A stretch of DNA of 33,303 bases from Bacteroidota bacterium (GCA_025963735.1 JAOQAF010000167.1:1-33303); one strand, 5' to 3'. Numbered from the stretch's first letter, positions 15,804 through 25,705 are shown. Notes: generated by a model from the sequence alone, not told the origin. Program-made: numbers and translations.

Positions 15804-17771
15804 TTATTTGCCTGTTACTTTAAATTCGGTCCTTCTGTTTTTCGCTTTATTTTCTGGTGTATCATTGGCTACTTTAGGTTTTTTATCTGCGTAACCATGA
15901 TAAGTTAAGCGGTCAGCATCTATTTTACCGTTGGTGATCAGATAATCTGCAACCGCTTTGGCACGATTGGTAGATAACGTGACGTTAAATTTTTTATCGC
16001 CGCTGTTATCGGTATGTCCACCCAATTCTATTTTCAAAGTGGGGTTCTTGGCAAGGAAAGAAGCAAGTTTATCTAGTTCGGCCTTACTTTCAGGTTTCAG
16101 TTCCCATTTGTTCACGTCAAAAAATACATTTTTTAACTCTACTACGTTACCGGTATCAATAGGTTCTAATGGTATGTCCAGAAGATAAGGTTTATTAAAA
16201 TCGGTTTCTTTTCCTTTTAAACTAAAATTATCGCTATAAAAAAGATACCCTTCTTTATTTACATTTACCAAATAATTTTTGTTGGCGGTAAGCGTTACAA
16301 AAAACTCTCCGTTGGTTCCTGAAAACGAACGTGTAATGTTGGTTCCGGTTTCAAGATCAAATAATTCAAAATTCGCTTCTAACGGTATTTTTGTTTTGGC
16401 ATTATATATTTTTCCTTTGGCATACGTAGTCTTCTCGGGTCTTATATCCTGTGGTAATTCAAACTGGTATATGTCAAGTCCTCCAAATCCGCCTTCTCTA
16501 TCACTTGCAAAATAGGCAAGGTTTCCTGCAGGGTCTACAAGCAAACTGTTTTCATCATTTGCTGTGTTAATAGGATATCCTAAATTAACAGCCGGCCCCC
16601 AATCTCCGTTAGGCTGGCGTTTACTCATAAATAAATCCGTGCCTCCAAGTCCGGGATGACCGTCGCTTGCAAAATATAAGGTCATGTTATCAGGATGGAT
16701 AAATACAGATTCTTCGTTGCCGGTTGAATTAACGTTACTGTTCAATTTCACCGGCGAGCCAAACCTTCCGTTATCTGCAATTGTGCTCATATAAATATCA
16801 ATGTTTTTACTTGCGCCACGACCTTTTACACCTCTGATAAAATAAAGTGTTTTGCCATCGCTGCTAAAACTCGGTTGGGTTTCCCAATTAGCCGTGTTGA
16901 TGTAACTGCCTGCATTTTGAGGTTTTGACCATTTGCCGTTTAGCCGTTGCGAATAAAAAATATCACAGCTTCCGTTTCCTTTCCTGTCGGCTGAACCGTA
17001 ATCTCCGTAATCATCGGCACAGGAAGCAAACAGCATAATATTACCATCAGCAGAAAGAGTAGGGGCGCCTTCGTTTCCGGAGCTGTTAATATTGGTAAGA
17101 GGTGTAGCCTGCGGCCAGCTGTCTTTCAGTTTTGTACTGATATAAAAATCTTCATTAAATGCTCCGGGTAAATCTTCACGTGGTAAAGCACGGGTAAACA
17201 TAAATTGTTTCCCGTCACCGGTAATGGCAGGAAAATATTCGTCATTGGCGGTATTAATTCCCGCCCCTACATTTACAGGTTTAAAGGGTTTTGGATTTTT
17301 AACAAGGGTTGAGGCAAATTCGCAGTTTTTAATCTGACGTTCGGCTTCCTCTTTCATGTTTGGGTTTATCCGCTCAAACTTTAAATAATTCTGATACGAG
17401 ATTTTCGCATTATCAAAATCAGAATTGGATTGGTATGCCTTAGCCAGATAAAAATTATTATCTGTCATAAACTGGGGAGCTATTCCAATTGCTTTTTTAT
17501 AATTTTCAATCGCCAGAGATGGTTTCTTTTTCATCATTAAAAAATCGGCGTACGCTGAATAGGCTTCCACAAAATTCGGATCTTCTTTAATGGCCGCCTG
17601 TATTTTTTTTTCAGCGTCCACATCATTCCGGTTTCTGAAAAAGCTTTTACTTTCTTCAAAATATTTTATGGCTTTTTTATTGGTGGAAGTATACTGCCCC
17701 GGGGGCATAGCCTGACTGCGCATTCCTAAGGAATACAAAAAGGATATCAGGATAAATAGGAATGTCTTCAT
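15804..17771 (-). CDS. PorE-like TPR / PD40 / OmpA protein
   Basis: This encodes 655 residues. Order: signal peptide (about 1-20), TPR helices (about 25-150), PD40 propeller (about 165-435, 'PAITGDGKQFMFTRA', 'FIHPDNMTLYFASDGHPGLGGTDL'), a carboxypeptidase-regulatory-like domain (about 440-530) and an OmpA C-terminal domain (about 540-655) with 'GGHTDNSGDKKFNVTLS' and 'NRAKAVADYL', the peptidoglycan-binding signature. This is the architecture of PorE, which anchors the type IX secretion system to the cell wall. Bacteroidota have many paralogues, so a T9SS role is not proven. It lies 9 bp after the M61 gene and 19 bp before the barrel gene. Confidence 0.88.
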   Translation of the reverse strand: MKTFLFILISFLYSLGMRSQAMPPGQYTSTNKKAIKYFEESKSFFRNRNDVDAEKKIQAAIKEDPNFVEAYSAYADFLMMKKKPSLAIENYKKAIGIAPQFMTDNNFYLAKAYQSNSDFDNAKISYQNYLKFERINPNMKEEAERQIKNCEFASTLVKNPKPFKPVNVGAGINTANDEYFPAITGDGKQFMFTRALPREDLPGAFNEDFYISTKLKDSWPQATPLTNINSSGNEGAPTLSADGNIMLFASCADDYGDYGSADRKGNGSCDIFYSQRLNGKWSKPQNAGSYINTANWETQPSFSSDGKTLYFIRGVKGRGASKNIDIYMSTIADNGRFGSPVKLNSNVNSTGNEESVFIHPDNMTLYFASDGHPGLGGTDLFMSKRQPNGDWGPAVNLGYPINTANDENSLLVDPAGNLAYFASDREGGFGGLDIYQFELPQDIRPEKTTYAKGKIYNAKTKIPLEANFELFDLETGTNITRSFSGTNGEFFVTLTANKNYLVNVNKEGYLFYSDNFSLKGKETDFNKPYLLDIPLEPIDTGNVVELKNVFFDVNKWELKPESKAELDKLASFLAKNPTLKIELGGHTDNSGDKKFNVTLSTNRAKAVADYLITNGKIDADRLTYHGYADKKPKVANDTPENKAKNRRTEFKVTGK

Positions 17772-17780
17772 GGTGTGTGG

Positions 17781-19634
17781 TTAAATTCCAACCCAAGCAC
17801 GCAGGGTTTGTTTTTGTTTTTCAGTAAGGTTTTCTTTAAGCGCAATTTTATTTTGCTCAATCACTTTTACTTTTTTCGCGTTGGCGGTTAGTGTTTTTAA
17901 TTTATATTTTCCTTTTTTGTTTTTCGGACGGTAAACTTCAATTGTTACTTTATCATTCTCTTTTAAGTTTTTATAATAATTACTTATAATTTCCTTTACG
18001 TTTTCAACTTTCAACTCCTTGCCATTCAGTTTATAAAGCTCATCTCCTTTTTTAAATCCAAGCGCTTTTCCAAATTCATCAAGGTCTTTGGTGTCGGTAA
18101 CTACGAGCCGTTTAGTATCCTGGTTCAGATCAAGATCAGGACTGCCGAAAGAAAATTCGTAACTTGTGCTTTCTTTTATATAATCAATTCCTATTTTTTC
18201 AAAAATCTCTTTCATAGGCAATGGCGTGGTTCCTGAAACGTGCTTGCGAAGAAACTGTCCGATTTCGGGATAAGTGAATTTCTCAATGTCATTGAATAAA
18301 TCCGCGTCGTTAAATGATTTATCTTTTCCATATTTAGTGGATAAGTCTTTCATCAGGTTTTGGGTACCGTATTTTCCTTCACTTAAATCGCGTAACATAA
18401 TATCAAGGCACATTCCAATCAGTGCTCCCTTTTCATATACATTGTTATATTGTTTGTGAACTTTTTCTTCAAGTACATGTTTACTCATCCATGTAAAACT
18501 CATGGTGTCATTAAATTGTTGAAGGCTATTCTGATATTTTTCCATCATAATATTCAGAAGCTCATCGATGCCAATGATTCCGCCTTTAGCCTGTGCGTGA
18601 TGTGCAGCGTACTCTGTCATGCCTTCATACAGCCAAAGGTGTTCGCTCATTTGTGGATTGTTGAAATCAAAATCGCCAATTTCTTTAGAGTGAATGTTAA
18701 GCGGGGTTACAATATGAAAAAATTCATGCGCCGCCACATCCCTTAGTTCCTGCTGAATAAAGGTGCTGTCCATTTCAGGCATTACATAAAAGGAAGAGTA
18801 AGAATGCTCCAGTGCCCCATGTGATCCGGACAGGGTGGCTTTATTTGTGAAGTAAAATAAAAAGGCATATTTTTTCACAGGAAGTTCGCCTCCAAGATAA
18901 TCACGTTGAGCGTTTAGAAGTTGCTTTAAAGTTTTAGCGATAAATTGCGAAGTGATTTTATGACCGGGAGAATAGGAGCTTACCAATACTTTTGTATTTG
19001 ATACCATAATAGTTGTTGTATCCGGAAGATCATACATAATAGGAGAGTCAACAAGATCATGGTAATCAAAAATTGTAATCTGATCTTTAGTATCACTTGT
19101 TTTTATGTTTGAAAGTCCTGTTGAAGGATAGAATCCTTTTGGTTTTTGGAATTCCAGAATAAAATTGCGGTTGGTTAAACCTTTAAAATACCCAAAGAAA
19201 CCGTGGGTATTTATCCCAAAATTTTTGCCTTCTTCAATATTGGTACCACCTGGTTCAAATACTACTTTACCTGAATCGGGCCCGTTCATTTTATCCCAGC
19301 TGTCATCTACGTCATAGCTTATTTCACTTATCATGTTGGCCGGTGATAATTTAAAGGTATTTACATTCGTGCGTGTAACTTTAATTTCCGTTCCGTTTTT
19401 ACCGGTAGCTTTTAAGTTGCTGATAAACCTTCCGAAATTATACACCTCATATGTGCCGGGAACCATAGCCGGAAAACAATAATCTATTTCGTTTTGAGTA
19501 ATATCGGGCGGCGTTAATTTTACCGTTACCTTATCATTGGTAACCTTTGTAAGATCTGCAAAATAATGATAATCTCCATCGGCAAAACCTTTGTGAATAA
19601 ACAAGAACAGCAACATAACAAGAATTGATCTCAT
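17781..19634 (-). CDS. M61 family metallopeptidase with PDZ domain
   Basis: This encodes 617 residues with a signal peptide ('MRSILVMLLFLFIHKGFA'). An N-terminal beta domain (about 20-200) is followed by the catalytic part with 'GSHGALEHSYSSF', the zinc motif HEFFH at 303-307 and 'EGMTEY' at 337-342, which supplies the third ligand Glu. A PDZ-like domain lies near 500-580 ('FGKALGFKKGDELYKLNGK'). Family M61 contains glycyl aminopeptidases and many uncharacterised periplasmic enzymes. It starts 4 bp after the CPBP gene and is probably in the same operon. Confidence 0.9.
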   Translation of the reverse strand: MRSILVMLLFLFIHKGFADGDYHYFADLTKVTNDKVTVKLTPPDITQNEIDYCFPAMVPGTYEVYNFGRFISNLKATGKNGTEIKVTRTNVNTFKLSPANMISEISYDVDDSWDKMNGPDSGKVVFEPGGTNIEEGKNFGINTHGFFGYFKGLTNRNFILEFQKPKGFYPSTGLSNIKTSDTKDQITIFDYHDLVDSPIMYDLPDTTTIMVSNTKVLVSSYSPGHKITSQFIAKTLKQLLNAQRDYLGGELPVKKYAFLFYFTNKATLSGSHGALEHSYSSFYVMPEMDSTFIQQELRDVAAHEFFHIVTPLNIHSKEIGDFDFNNPQMSEHLWLYEGMTEYAAHHAQAKGGIIGIDELLNIMMEKYQNSLQQFNDTMSFTWMSKHVLEEKVHKQYNNVYEKGALIGMCLDIMLRDLSEGKYGTQNLMKDLSTKYGKDKSFNDADLFNDIEKFTYPEIGQFLRKHVSGTTPLPMKEIFEKIGIDYIKESTSYEFSFGSPDLDLNQDTKRLVVTDTKDLDEFGKALGFKKGDELYKLNGKELKVENVKEIISNYYKNLKENDKVTIEVYRPKNKKGKYKLKTLTANAKKVKVIEQNKIALKENLTEKQKQTLRAWVGI

Positions 19635-19638
19635 AAAA

Positions 19639-20607
19639 TTATTTTAGTATTAAGTTAAAGTTTTTCCACCTATATATAAGCCAAAAAATGAAAAAAGTAA
19701 CACTTGCCATGCATGCCCACAGAATGAGTTCGGTGCCCGGGTTTTCTGTGTTAACTAAAAAGATAGCATCTGTTTTTAATACTCCGCTCGGAGTAGTAAC
19801 AAGTAAACTTGAAATTAAATTGTTGGCGCAGTGAATACCTAAAGCAAGTTCAAGGCCTTCATCTAAAAGTGTCAATGCACCCAGGAATAAGCCGAATAAA
19901 CTGTAGTAGGGCAACATGATTTGCCAGCCAAATGTTTTTGCCTCAGGATTTTCCATGTGCAGAAGACCAAATAAAAGTGAGGTGATGATCAGTGGTGCAA
20001 ATCCATTTTTAAACAGTAAGGCAAGGCCCTGCATTAAATAACCCCTTATTAAAATTTCTTCGGTACTTGTTTGAATAGGCATTAATACAATGCAAACCAA
20101 TAAAAGAATAATAAACTCGGCAGGTTTAAATTGAATGGTTACTCCTGTTGGATCAATAAAATATGCGCCAAACACCGAAATGATCAGTAAGACACCCCAA
20201 ACCGCAAAAGCTGTAAAAAAACGTTTGTATCTAAGTTTTGAATAAGCTGTTATAATTGACAGCGCCGTTTTTTTATGCACGCGTCGTACCACAATAAAAA
20301 GACCTGCAAGCGCAAAGACAAACATTCCTAAAAGCAATGCCAGCATAATGTTATTATCAATTCCCATTTTTACAGGATCGAAAATAATGGAAGGATTAGC
20401 TTCCAGATCAGAAAGGGTGATGTTTTTTTTTAACGCTATTCCTACCAGCGGAATCTGAATGATTACCTGAAATAAAATATAGCCGAAAAAAGAAGCAGTA
20501 ACTCCGAGCACATACATCCACCAATAATTATAACCGTGAACGGCCGCCGAATTTAAAAACAGGTTGTTAAAAGGAAGTTGAGGTTTATTAATGTGTTCAG
20601 GTTCCAT
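19639..20607 (-). CDS. CPBP intramembrane metalloprotease
   Basis: This encodes 322 residues with about eight membrane helices. The CPBP (CAAX protease and bacteriocin-processing) motifs are present: 'STEEILIRGYL' (Glu183, Glu184, Arg188), 'LLFGLLHMENP' (His217) and 'LGIHCANNL' (His259, Asn263), expected to form the metal site in the membrane. Substrates are unknown. It is the first gene of the minus-strand run with the M61 peptidase, PorE-like protein and barrel, and has a good promoter candidate upstream. Confidence 0.85.
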   Translation of the reverse strand: MEPEHINKPQLPFNNLFLNSAAVHGYNYWWMYVLGVTASFFGYILFQVIIQIPLVGIALKKNITLSDLEANPSIIFDPVKMGIDNNIMLALLLGMFVFALAGLFIVVRRVHKKTALSIITAYSKLRYKRFFTAFAVWGVLLIISVFGAYFIDPTGVTIQFKPAEFIILLLVCIVLMPIQTSTEEILIRGYLMQGLALLFKNGFAPLIITSLLFGLLHMENPEAKTFGWQIMLPYYSLFGLFLGALTLLDEGLELALGIHCANNLISSLLVTTPSGVLKTDAIFLVNTENPGTELILWACMASVTFFIFWLIYRWKNFNLILK

Positions 20608-20654
20608 TTCTTTGCAAGACTTTCCTTTATAATATTAAGTAATTTAGTAGTTTA

Positions 20655-20685
20655 TAAAAGTATTTAAATTTTAAGTGAAACACAA
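20655..20685 (-). promoter_or_regulatory. Promoter of the CPBP-M61-PorE-like operon
   Basis: On the minus strand, TTG (20685-20683), a 20-nt spacer and TACTTTTA (20662-20655) fit the -33/-7 arrangement, with A instead of G at the last position. The ATG follows after 47 bp. Confidence 0.45.
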
Positions 20686-20701
20686 TCCTGACGTATAAAA
20701 G

Positions 20702-21652
20702 ATGAGAACTATTTTTATTTTAATGATCGTTGTTGTATTGATGGCCAGCTGCGCGGAGAAGGTTTCTGAAAAAAATATCTATAGCGAGGTTCAGTTAGGG
20801 GAAGCTTTATTCTTCGATCCGATTTTATCGCGCGACAGTTCTGTAAGTTGCGCGAGCTGTCATAAACCGCAGTTTGCATTTGCCGACAATGTTGCTTTTA
20901 GCAAAGGCATAGCCAGCCAACTTACCAAACGTAACACACCCAGCGCAATGAACCAGGGCGACCGTAATTTTTATTTCTGGGATGGACGCTCCGAAACGCT
21001 TGAGCATCAGGCGCTCGGACCAGTTGAAAACAGCGGCGAAATGGATTTTCCGGGAACATTATTAGTACGCAGGCTTTTAAGAAACGCGAAATATAAAGAG
21101 GCATTTCGAAAGGTATATTCTAAAAATCTCACCAAGGATTTAATAGCTGCTGCTCTTTCAGCTTATGAAAGAACACTGGAAACCAGTGACAGTCCGTTTG
21201 ATAAATACATGACGGGTAAAGACACAACTTTGTTTTCAGAGAGTGCCAAACGCGGGTTAAGCGTTTTTAATGATAAAGCGAAATGTTTCGATTGTCATTT
21301 CGGAGTTGATTTTACAGGTAACGATGAGTTTAAAAATATTGGTTTGTACGACGGAGATAAATTAAATGATAAAGGAAGATATTTAGTGACATTAAACAAG
21401 AAAGATCTGGGCGCATTTAAAGTGCCCGGATTAAGAAACATTGTGCAGACCGCGCCTTACATGCATAACGGCATGTTTAAAACATTGAGGGAGGTAATTG
21501 ATTACTATGATAAGCCCGATAAATTTGTACAACAGAGTATTAACCGCGATAGCCTTTTAAGAAGGCCATTGGCACTGAGTGAAAAAGAAAAACAGGATCT
21601 TGAAAACTTTTTAAAGAGTTTAAGCGATGCACGTTTCTCTATGCAAAAATAA
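20702..21652 (+). CDS. Di-haem cytochrome c peroxidase, lipoprotein
   Basis: This encodes 316 residues of the MauG/CcpA family, which reduces hydrogen peroxide or oxidises protein substrates with two c-type haems. The N-terminus is a lipoprotein signal ending in 'LMASC' (Cys17). The two haem-binding motifs are CASCH (50-54) and CFDCH (195-199); 'FWDGRSETLEHQA' and 'TAPYMHNGMFKTLREV' are conserved family blocks. It would be periplasmic, anchored to a membrane by lipid. It stands alone on the plus strand and its stop codon abuts that of the convergent UDP-xylose synthase gene. Confidence 0.92.
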   Translation: MRTIFILMIVVVLMASCAEKVSEKNIYSEVQLGEALFFDPILSRDSSVSCASCHKPQFAFADNVAFSKGIASQLTKRNTPSAMNQGDRNFYFWDGRSETLEHQALGPVENSGEMDFPGTLLVRRLLRNAKYKEAFRKVYSKNLTKDLIAAALSAYERTLETSDSPFDKYMTGKDTTLFSESAKRGLSVFNDKAKCFDCHFGVDFTGNDEFKNIGLYDGDKLNDKGRYLVTLNKKDLGAFKVPGLRNIVQTAPYMHNGMFKTLREVIDYYDKPDKFVQQSINRDSLLRRPLALSEKEKQDLENFLKSLSDARFSMQK

Positions 21653-22627
21653 CTATTTATTAAAGGTTCGATGTTCTACTTTATTCAAATCATCGCTGCT
21701 TAACGATCTGAAATAATCATAAGTAATCTTCAAACCCTCGGCCCGGCTTACCTTTGGCTCCCATCCTAAAATTTCTCTGGCTTTTGAAATATCCGGCTGC
21801 CGTTGTTTAGGATCATCTTTTGGAAGAGGAAGCGAGATTAATTTTTGTTTCGCGCGGGTTAATTTTAATATTTCTTCGCCAAATTCCTTTATGGTTATTT
21901 CGCTTGGATTACCAATATTAACTGGTAATGAGTGATCGCTTAAAAGCAAACGGTAAATACCTTCCACCAAATCATCAACATAGCAAAAACTTCTTGTCTG
22001 ACTCCCATCGCCAAACATGGTCAGGTCTTCTCCGCGAAGCGCTTGGCCAATAAATGCAGGTAAAACACGCCCATCATTTAAACGCATGCGTGGTCCGTAA
22101 GTATTAAAAATCCGGATGATGCGCGTTTCAAGGCCATGAGCATTGTGGTAAGCCATGGTGAGGGCTTCCATAAACCGTTTAGCTTCATCGTAGCAGCCAC
22201 GCGGACCAACGGGATTAACATTGCCCCAATAGTCTTCTGTCTGCGGATGAACATGCGGATCTCCATACACCTCACTTGTAGAAGCAACAAGAACACGCGC
22301 GCCTTTAACTTTGGCAAGGCCCAATACATTATGCGTTCCGAGAGAAGAAACTTTTAATGTTTGAATGGGAATTTTTAAATAATCGATAGGTGAAGCGGGC
22401 GAGGCAAAATGCAGGATGTAATCCAGCTGGCCGGGTACATGAATAAATTTTGAAACATCGTGATGATAAAACTCAAATTCCTTTAATTTAAAAAGGTGTT
22501 CTATGTTTTTAAGATCTCCTGTAATGAGGTTATCCATGCCAATAACATAGTAGCCTTCTTTTATAAAACGATCACATAAATGCGAACCTAAGAACCCTGC
22601 CGCACCGGTTATTAAAACTCTTTTCAT
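21653..22627 (-). CDS. UDP-glucuronate decarboxylase (UDP-xylose synthase)
   Basis: This short-chain dehydrogenase of 324 residues turns UDP-glucuronate into UDP-xylose. '[11 protein letters not shown]' near the start binds NAD. '[10 protein letters not shown]', '[21 protein letters not shown]' (the Y-x-x-x-K pair) and '[10 protein letters not shown]' are specific for the UXS group rather than a generic epimerase. The upstream neighbour makes its substrate, which supports the call. It is the last gene of the minus-strand nucleotide-sugar run and sits 51 bp after the dehydrogenase gene. Confidence 0.92.
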   Translation of the reverse strand: MKRVLITGAAGFLGSHLCDRFIKEGYYVIGMDNLITGDLKNIEHLFKLKEFEFYHHDVSKFIHVPGQLDYILHFASPASPIDYLKIPIQTLKVSSLGTHNVLGLAKVKGARVLVASTSEVYGDPHVHPQTEDYWGNVNPVGPRGCYDEAKRFMEALTMAYHNAHGLETRIIRIFNTYGPRMRLNDGRVLPAFIGQALRGEDLTMFGDGSQTRSFCYVDDLVEGIYRLLLSDHSLPVNIGNPSEITIKEFGEEILKLTRAKQKLISLPLPKDDPKQRQPDISKAREILGWEPKVSRAEGLKITYDYFRSLSSDDLNKVEHRTFNK

Positions 22628-22678
22628 AATTAATAATTTTTTAAATGGAGTAAATGAATTTCAGTTCGTTCACTTATT

Positions 22679-24010
22679 TTATTTTGAATTTTTTTGTTTT
22701 ATTCCAATACAGTGGTATTCGTATCCTAATTCTTCAACATCCTGATGATCGAATATATTACGTCCGTCAAAAATTAATTTATTGTTCATTCTTTTTGAAA
22801 GTTCGTCAAAATCAGGCACTTTAAACTCCGGCCATTCAGTTACAATTAACAGAGCGTCAGCCTGGTTTAGTGTGTCATACATATCAGTAGCAAAGGCAAC
22901 GCGATCTCCTAAAATCCGCTCGGCTTCATGCTTAGCTACCGGATCATACGCTACCACTTTTGCACCGGCCTTTAGTAATTTATCAATAATCACAAGGCTT
23001 GGTGCCTCACGCATATCATCTGTTTTTGGTTTAAAAGATAAACCCCATAAAGCAAATGTTTTTCCTTTTAAATTATTATTAAAACGGCGGAGAACTTTAT
23101 TGAACAAAACTTCTTTTTGTAAATCGTTTACTTCTTCAACAGCGTTTAAAATACGCATATTGTATTTATTTTCTCTGGCAGTTTTAATAAGTGCCTTCAC
23201 GTCTTTAGGAAAACAGCTTCCGCCATAACCTACACCCGGGTAAATAAATTTATTACCGATCCGCGCATCGCTGCCAATCCCTTTTCTAACCATATTCACA
23301 TCAGCACCCATTATTTCGCACAGGTTGGCAATGTCGTTCATAAAACTTATTTTGGTAGCAAGCATAGCGTTAGCGGCGTACTTGGTCATTTCAGCGCTGG
23401 GAATGTCCATGAATACAATGGGGTGGCCATTCATTAAAAATGGTTTGTATAATTTACGCATCAGGTCTTCCGCTGCCGGATTATCAATTCCCACAACAAT
23501 TCTGTCGGGCTTCATAAAATCATCAATAGCTGCTCCTTCTTTTAAAAATTCAGGATTAGAACAAATATAGTAGTCGATTTTTTCACCACGTTTATCAAGT
23601 TCTTTTTGAAGTGCTTGTCTTACTTTTTCAGAAGTAGTAACAGGAACTGTAGATTTGGTTACTACAGCAAGAGGTTTGGTCATAAACTGACCTATGGAAG
23701 CCGCTACACCCAGTACATATTTTAAGTCAGCTGAACCATCTTCATCCGGTGGAGTGCCTACTGCAATAAAAGCAACATCACAATCGGCAATACTTTCTTT
23801 TAATGAGGTGGAGAATTCCAAACGTTTTTTGTCGAAGTTTCTTAGTACCATTTCTTCAAGACCCGGCTCATAAATGGGAAGAATTCCTTTTTTAAGATTC
23901 TCTATTTTTTTTTCATCCACATCAACGCAGGTAACATGGGCGCCAACTTCACTAAAGCAGGTTCCTGTTACAAGTCCTACATAACCTGTTCCTATTACTA
24001 TAATTTTCAT
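22679..24010 (-). CDS. ugd: UDP-glucose 6-dehydrogenase
   Basis: The enzyme oxidises UDP-glucose to UDP-glucuronate with two NAD. It has 443 residues. 'IGTGYVGLVTGTCF' is the N-terminal NAD loop, 'YICSNPEFLKEGAAIDDF' and 'GVGYGGSCFPKDVKAL' surround the active site with the nucleophile Cys266, and 'ALWGLSFKPKTDDMREAPS' marks the C-terminal domain. The next gene downstream decarboxylates its product. Confidence 0.95.
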   Translation of the reverse strand: MKIIVIGTGYVGLVTGTCFSEVGAHVTCVDVDEKKIENLKKGILPIYEPGLEEMVLRNFDKKRLEFSTSLKESIADCDVAFIAVGTPPDEDGSADLKYVLGVAASIGQFMTKPLAVVTKSTVPVTTSEKVRQALQKELDKRGEKIDYYICSNPEFLKEGAAIDDFMKPDRIVVGIDNPAAEDLMRKLYKPFLMNGHPIVFMDIPSAEMTKYAANAMLATKISFMNDIANLCEIMGADVNMVRKGIGSDARIGNKFIYPGVGYGGSCFPKDVKALIKTARENKYNMRILNAVEEVNDLQKEVLFNKVLRRFNNNLKGKTFALWGLSFKPKTDDMREAPSLVIIDKLLKAGAKVVAYDPVAKHEAERILGDRVAFATDMYDTLNQADALLIVTEWPEFKVPDFDELSKRMNNKLIFDGRNIFDHQDVEELGYEYHCIGIKQKNSK

Positions 24011-24063
24011 ACTGTTAATTTAAAATTGAAGAGCCTGGTTGTTTAAAATCTTCAACTTAATAT

Positions 24064-25197
24064 TTAAATGAGTTCTAAAAATGTTTTTGTGATGTATGAT
24101 AAAGTTTCTTCATCCAACTCGGTGTGCATAGGTAAGGAAAGTACATTCGCGCATAATTTTTCAGTTACCGGAAAGCTTCCTTCTTTAAACCGGTCGCTTT
24201 TATAAGCTTTTTGCATATGCAAAGGAATAGGATAATAGATCATAGCGGGGATGCCTTTTTCAGCCAGGGCTTCGCGGAGTTTAGTCCGGTCAACACCATT
24301 TAACTGTAAAGTGTATTGATGAAAAACGTGAGTTGAATTTTTAGCACGGACCGGGGTTTTTATTTTTGGATGATTGGCAAATGCTTTATCATAAAAGTCC
24401 GCGGCTTTGTTTCTCGCAGCGGCATATTCATCCAGCCTTTTTAATTTTGCGTTTAAAACCACAGCCTGCAAGGTGTCCAAACGAGAATTCACTCCTAATA
24501 CATCATGAATGTATTGAACACTTTGTCCGTGATGAGCAATCATTTTTAATTTCTGTGCAAGATCGCTGTCGTTGGTATATATTGCTCCGCCATCACCAAA
24601 GCAACCTAAATTTTTACTCGGAAAAAAAGAAGTGCAACCGATTGTTCCTATCGTTCCTGCCTTTTGTTTTCTTCCGTCTTTAAAAGTGTAATCTGCGCCT
24701 ATAGCTTGTGCCACATCTTCAATCACATACAGGTTGTGTTTTTTAGCAACTGCCATTATGCGTTCCATATCGGCGCACTGACCAAATAAATGAACAGGAA
24801 CAATTGCTTTTGTTTTTGAGGTAATGTTCTTTTCAATTTCTTCAATATTGATATCAAACGTATCAGGATAAACGTCCACCAATACGGGTGTTAATCCAAG
24901 TAGTCCTATTACTTCCGCTGTTGCCACATAAGTAAAACTGGCCGTTATTACTTCATCTCCGGGCTTCAGATCCAAAGCCATCATGGCAATTTGCAGGGCA
25001 TCTGTGCCGTTGGCGCAAGGTATAACATGCTTAACGTTTAAATATTTTTCAAGGCTTGCCTGAAATTCTTTAACTTGTGGTCCGTTAATAAAGGCAGTAG
25101 TATTAATTACCTCTTGCATTCCGGCATCAACCTCGGCTTTTATTTTTTCGTACTGACCTTTGAGGTCAACCATTTGAATCTTTTTGGTGGATATCAT
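24064..25197 (-). CDS. DegT/DnrJ/EryC1 sugar aminotransferase (WbpE-like)
   Basis: This PLP enzyme places an amino group on a nucleotide-linked keto sugar. The start at 25197 ('MISTKKIQMVDLKGQYEKIK') is preferred because the ORF-track start at 25260 overlaps the thioesterase gene and adds 21 unrelated residues; 25173 is also possible. The protein has about 377 residues. 'CANGTDALQIAMMAL' and 'FFPSKNLGCFGDGGAI' (the PLP Lys) are the family signature. The start resembles WbpE-type enzymes acting on 3-keto UDP-GlcNAcA, but the WbpA/B/D partners are not here, so the substrate is uncertain. Confidence 0.87.
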   Translation of the reverse strand: MISTKKIQMVDLKGQYEKIKAEVDAGMQEVINTTAFINGPQVKEFQASLEKYLNVKHVIPCANGTDALQIAMMALDLKPGDEVITASFTYVATAEVIGLLGLTPVLVDVYPDTFDINIEEIEKNITSKTKAIVPVHLFGQCADMERIMAVAKKHNLYVIEDVAQAIGADYTFKDGRKQKAGTIGTIGCTSFFPSKNLGCFGDGGAIYTNDSDLAQKLKMIAHHGQSVQYIHDVLGVNSRLDTLQAVVLNAKLKRLDEYAAARNKAADFYDKAFANHPKIKTPVRAKNSTHVFHQYTLQLNGVDRTKLREALAEKGIPAMIYYPIPLHMQKAYKSDRFKEGSFPVTEKLCANVLSLPMHTELDEETLSYITKTFLELI

Positions 25198-25249
25198 TCT
25201 GTTTTTAATTATAAAGAAATGAAAGCGTGAATTTACAAAAAAATGCGGG

Positions 25250-25663
25250 TTATTTTGCAAAAAAAGGCTTCAAAGCATCTTCGAGCCACGAAGGGATGGA
25301 GGTAACTTTATTAGTGGATTTCTGAAGATAAACCAGCGTAACTTTACCGGTGTTCAATAATTCGCCCTGAGCGTTATAACAAGCATATTCAAATGGCAGT
25401 TTAACACCTTTCGGCATTTCACTTATGGTAGTTACAACCGTTATTTCATCATCATAAAAGGCAGGCTTTTTATAGTTGATTGTATAATCTACCACGGGCA
25501 TGAGAATGCCGCGGGCCTCCACTTCTTTATAGCTAAAGCCCAAAAGCCGCATTGTTTCTACGCGACCAACTTCATAATATTGTGCGTATACACCGTAATA
25601 GGCATATCCCATCTGATCTGTTTCGCCGTAGCGCACCCTTATTTTTGTTTCGGCTTTAATCAT
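25250..25663 (-). CDS. YbgC-like acyl-CoA thioesterase
   Basis: This encodes 137 residues with a hotdog fold. 'RVRYGETDQMGYAYYGVYAQYYEVGR' is the 4-hydroxybenzoyl-CoA thioesterase/YbgC signature with the usual acidic residue in 'ETDQMG'. It would hydrolyse acyl-CoA or acyl-ACP in the cytoplasm; the substrate is unknown. It is the first gene of the minus-strand run, 52 bp before the aminotransferase, and divergent from the nucleotidase genes. Confidence 0.88.
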   Translation of the reverse strand: MIKAETKIRVRYGETDQMGYAYYGVYAQYYEVGRVETMRLLGFSYKEVEARGILMPVVDYTINYKKPAFYDDEITVVTTISEMPKGVKLPFEYACYNAQGELLNTGKVTLVYLQKSTNKVTSIPSWLEDALKPFFAK

Positions 25664-25687
25664 TTCATTAATAAAAATATAACTTTA

Positions 25688-25695
25688 CAAATGTA
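25688..25695 (-). promoter_or_regulatory. -7 element for the thioesterase gene
   Basis: TACATTTG on the minus strand matches TAnnTTTG exactly, 24 bp before the ATG, with TTG 16 nt upstream. On the plus strand the adjoining TAACTTTA (25680-25687) may be the -7 of the divergent nucleotidase gene, so the two promoters would meet in a 42-bp gap. Confidence 0.4.
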
Positions 25696-25705
25696 ATTTT
25701 AATTC

